From DASUNQ01 sp036277075 (lineage in GTDB: Bacteria > Acidobacteriota > Thermoanaerobaculia > Multivoradales > UBA5704), in the NCBI GenBank assembly GCA_036277075.1, contig DASUNQ010000189.1:1-8002 (forward strand): 8,002 nt of DNA, written 5' to 3'. The position numbers were made by a program, and so were the translations under genes. Shown in pieces: positions 7,514-8,002 of the stretch (the first letter of the stretch is position 1; each line of letters opens with the position of its first letter). Below the pieces are notes generated by a model. It was not told the DNA's origin, did not search any database, and worked only from the letters and a program-made list of their open reading frames with translations.

Positions 7514-7518
7514 ACGAT

Positions 7519-8002
7519 CTACGCTACTCGGCCGCTTCCGAGCTCCCGCAGCTCGGCCACCGCCGCGGCCAGACGCGGGTGGTCGATCGGCTTCGCGAGG
7601 TGGAGCTGGAAGCCGGAGGCGAGGGCGCGGTCGCGGTCGGTGTCGCGGGTGTAGGCGGAGAGGGCGGCCGCAGGGGTGTCGCCGCCGCGCTCGGGGGGCA
7701 GGGCTCGCACCTGCCGGATCAGGTCGTAGCCGTCCTCGCCGGGCAGGCCGAGGTCGGCGAGGAGGACCGCGAAGGGCTGGCCGGCCAGCGCCGCGAGCGC
7801 CTCCGGCACCGACGAGACGGCCGTCACCCGCGCGCCGCGGCTCTCGAGCTGGAGGCGCACGATCTCGCGCGTGTCGGCATCGTCGTCGACCACCAGGACC
7901 GCGGCGCCCCCGAGCTGCGGCGCCGGCGGCGCGGGAGCCGCCGCCTCGCCCTCGCGCGCCGGGGCGTCCGCCGCCGCGGGCCGCTCGCTCGCGGCGGCAG
8001 CG
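7519..8002 (-). CDS. C-terminal receiver domain, probably of a hybrid histidine kinase (partial)
   Basis: The reading frame is open from the right edge to a TAG at 7519-7521, giving 160 complete residues. The first 38 or so are an Ala/Pro/Glu-rich linker (ERPAAADAPAREGEAAAPAP). A response-regulator receiver domain follows: VLVVDDDADTRE (acidic pair), LLADLGLPGEDGYDLI with the phosphoacceptor Asp at codon 7755-7753, ALSAYTR (Ser at the usual Thr/Ser switch position) and LAKPID with the conserved Lys. It ends soon after helix 5 (LRELGSGRVA), so there is no output domain on this side. A receiver behind a long Ala/Pro linker at a C-terminus is typical of hybrid histidine kinases, where the linker follows the ATPase domain. 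The kinase part lies outside the window, so this is inference. An internal GTG at 7893 could start a stand-alone receiver but would cut into its first strand. It is not the same gene as the kinase-like start at 1-302. Confidence 0.85.
   Translation of the reverse strand, partial: AAAASERPAAADAPAREGEAAAPAPPAPQLGGAAVLVVDDDADTREIVRLQLESRGARVTAVSSVPEALAALAGQPFAVLLADLGLPGEDGYDLIRQVRALPPERGGDTPAAALSAYTRDTDRDRALASGFQLHLAKPIDHPRLAAAVAELRELGSGRVA

Noticed and set aside
7115..7654. A 179-codon plus-strand gene across the array
   Set aside because: It continues antisense into the receiver domain coding region and is Arg/Pro-rich. Its openness follows from the 21-bp period and high GC, so it is not independent evidence for a gene.
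7519..7893. Stand-alone response regulator starting at the GTG at 7893
   Set aside because: The in-frame sequence upstream supplies the rest of the first receiver strand (AAVLVV) and a typical linker, and stays open to the window edge. The domain is therefore more likely the end of a larger protein.

Overview
The window comes from a very GC-rich bacterium with densely packed genes. The gene types suggest Acidobacteriota or a close relative. The main clues are an Oar-like TonB-dependent receptor with an N-terminal carboxypeptidase-regulatory-like domain, a lipoprotein amidohydrolase of the D-aminoacylase type, and a sensor kinase N-terminus with a QYRW motif after its membrane helix. This placement is inferred from gene content; no marker gene is present.

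Layout, left to right. (1) Positions 1-4755, minus strand: an apparent three-gene operon transcribed leftwards. It encodes a 904-residue outer-membrane TonB-dependent receptor, a lipoprotein amidohydrolase 16 bp downstream, and the first 100 residues of a membrane-anchored protein, probably a sensor histidine kinase, that runs off the left edge. (2) Positions 4756-4910: a 155-bp divergent intergenic region with several inverted repeats. (3) Positions 4911-5492, plus strand: a beta-class carbonic anhydrase with all its zinc ligands. (4) Positions 5532-7076, minus strand: an acyl-adenylate-forming enzyme of the benzoate-CoA ligase family, convergent with the carbonic anhydrase. (5) Positions 7077-7518: no convincing gene. 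This stretch holds short inverted repeats and a strongly diverged tandem array with an exact 21-bp period (about 15 units, 7199-7513). (6) Positions 7519-8002, minus strand: the C-terminal linker and receiver domain of a protein, probably a hybrid histidine kinase, that runs off the right edge.

How the genes may work together: the left operon looks like an uptake-and-processing unit. The receptor would import an N-blocked peptide, N-acyl amino acid or similar compound, the periplasmic lipoprotein hydrolase would process it, and the kinase could sense it. This is inferred from order and spacing only. The carbonic anhydrase and CoA ligase are ordinary metabolic genes with no visible link to the operon.

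The least explained element is the 21-bp-periodic array. It begins 5 bp after the receiver gene's stop codon and ends about 120 bp before the CoA ligase start. It has no internal indels despite heavy divergence, each unit has a partly symmetric core, and it reads as heptapeptide repeats in three overlapping frames. I cannot tell from this sequence whether it is coding, structural or regulatory. The second point of interest is the amidohydrolase, which lacks the HxH metal-binding motif and the cysteine ligand of classical D-aminoacylases but keeps the other expected ligands.
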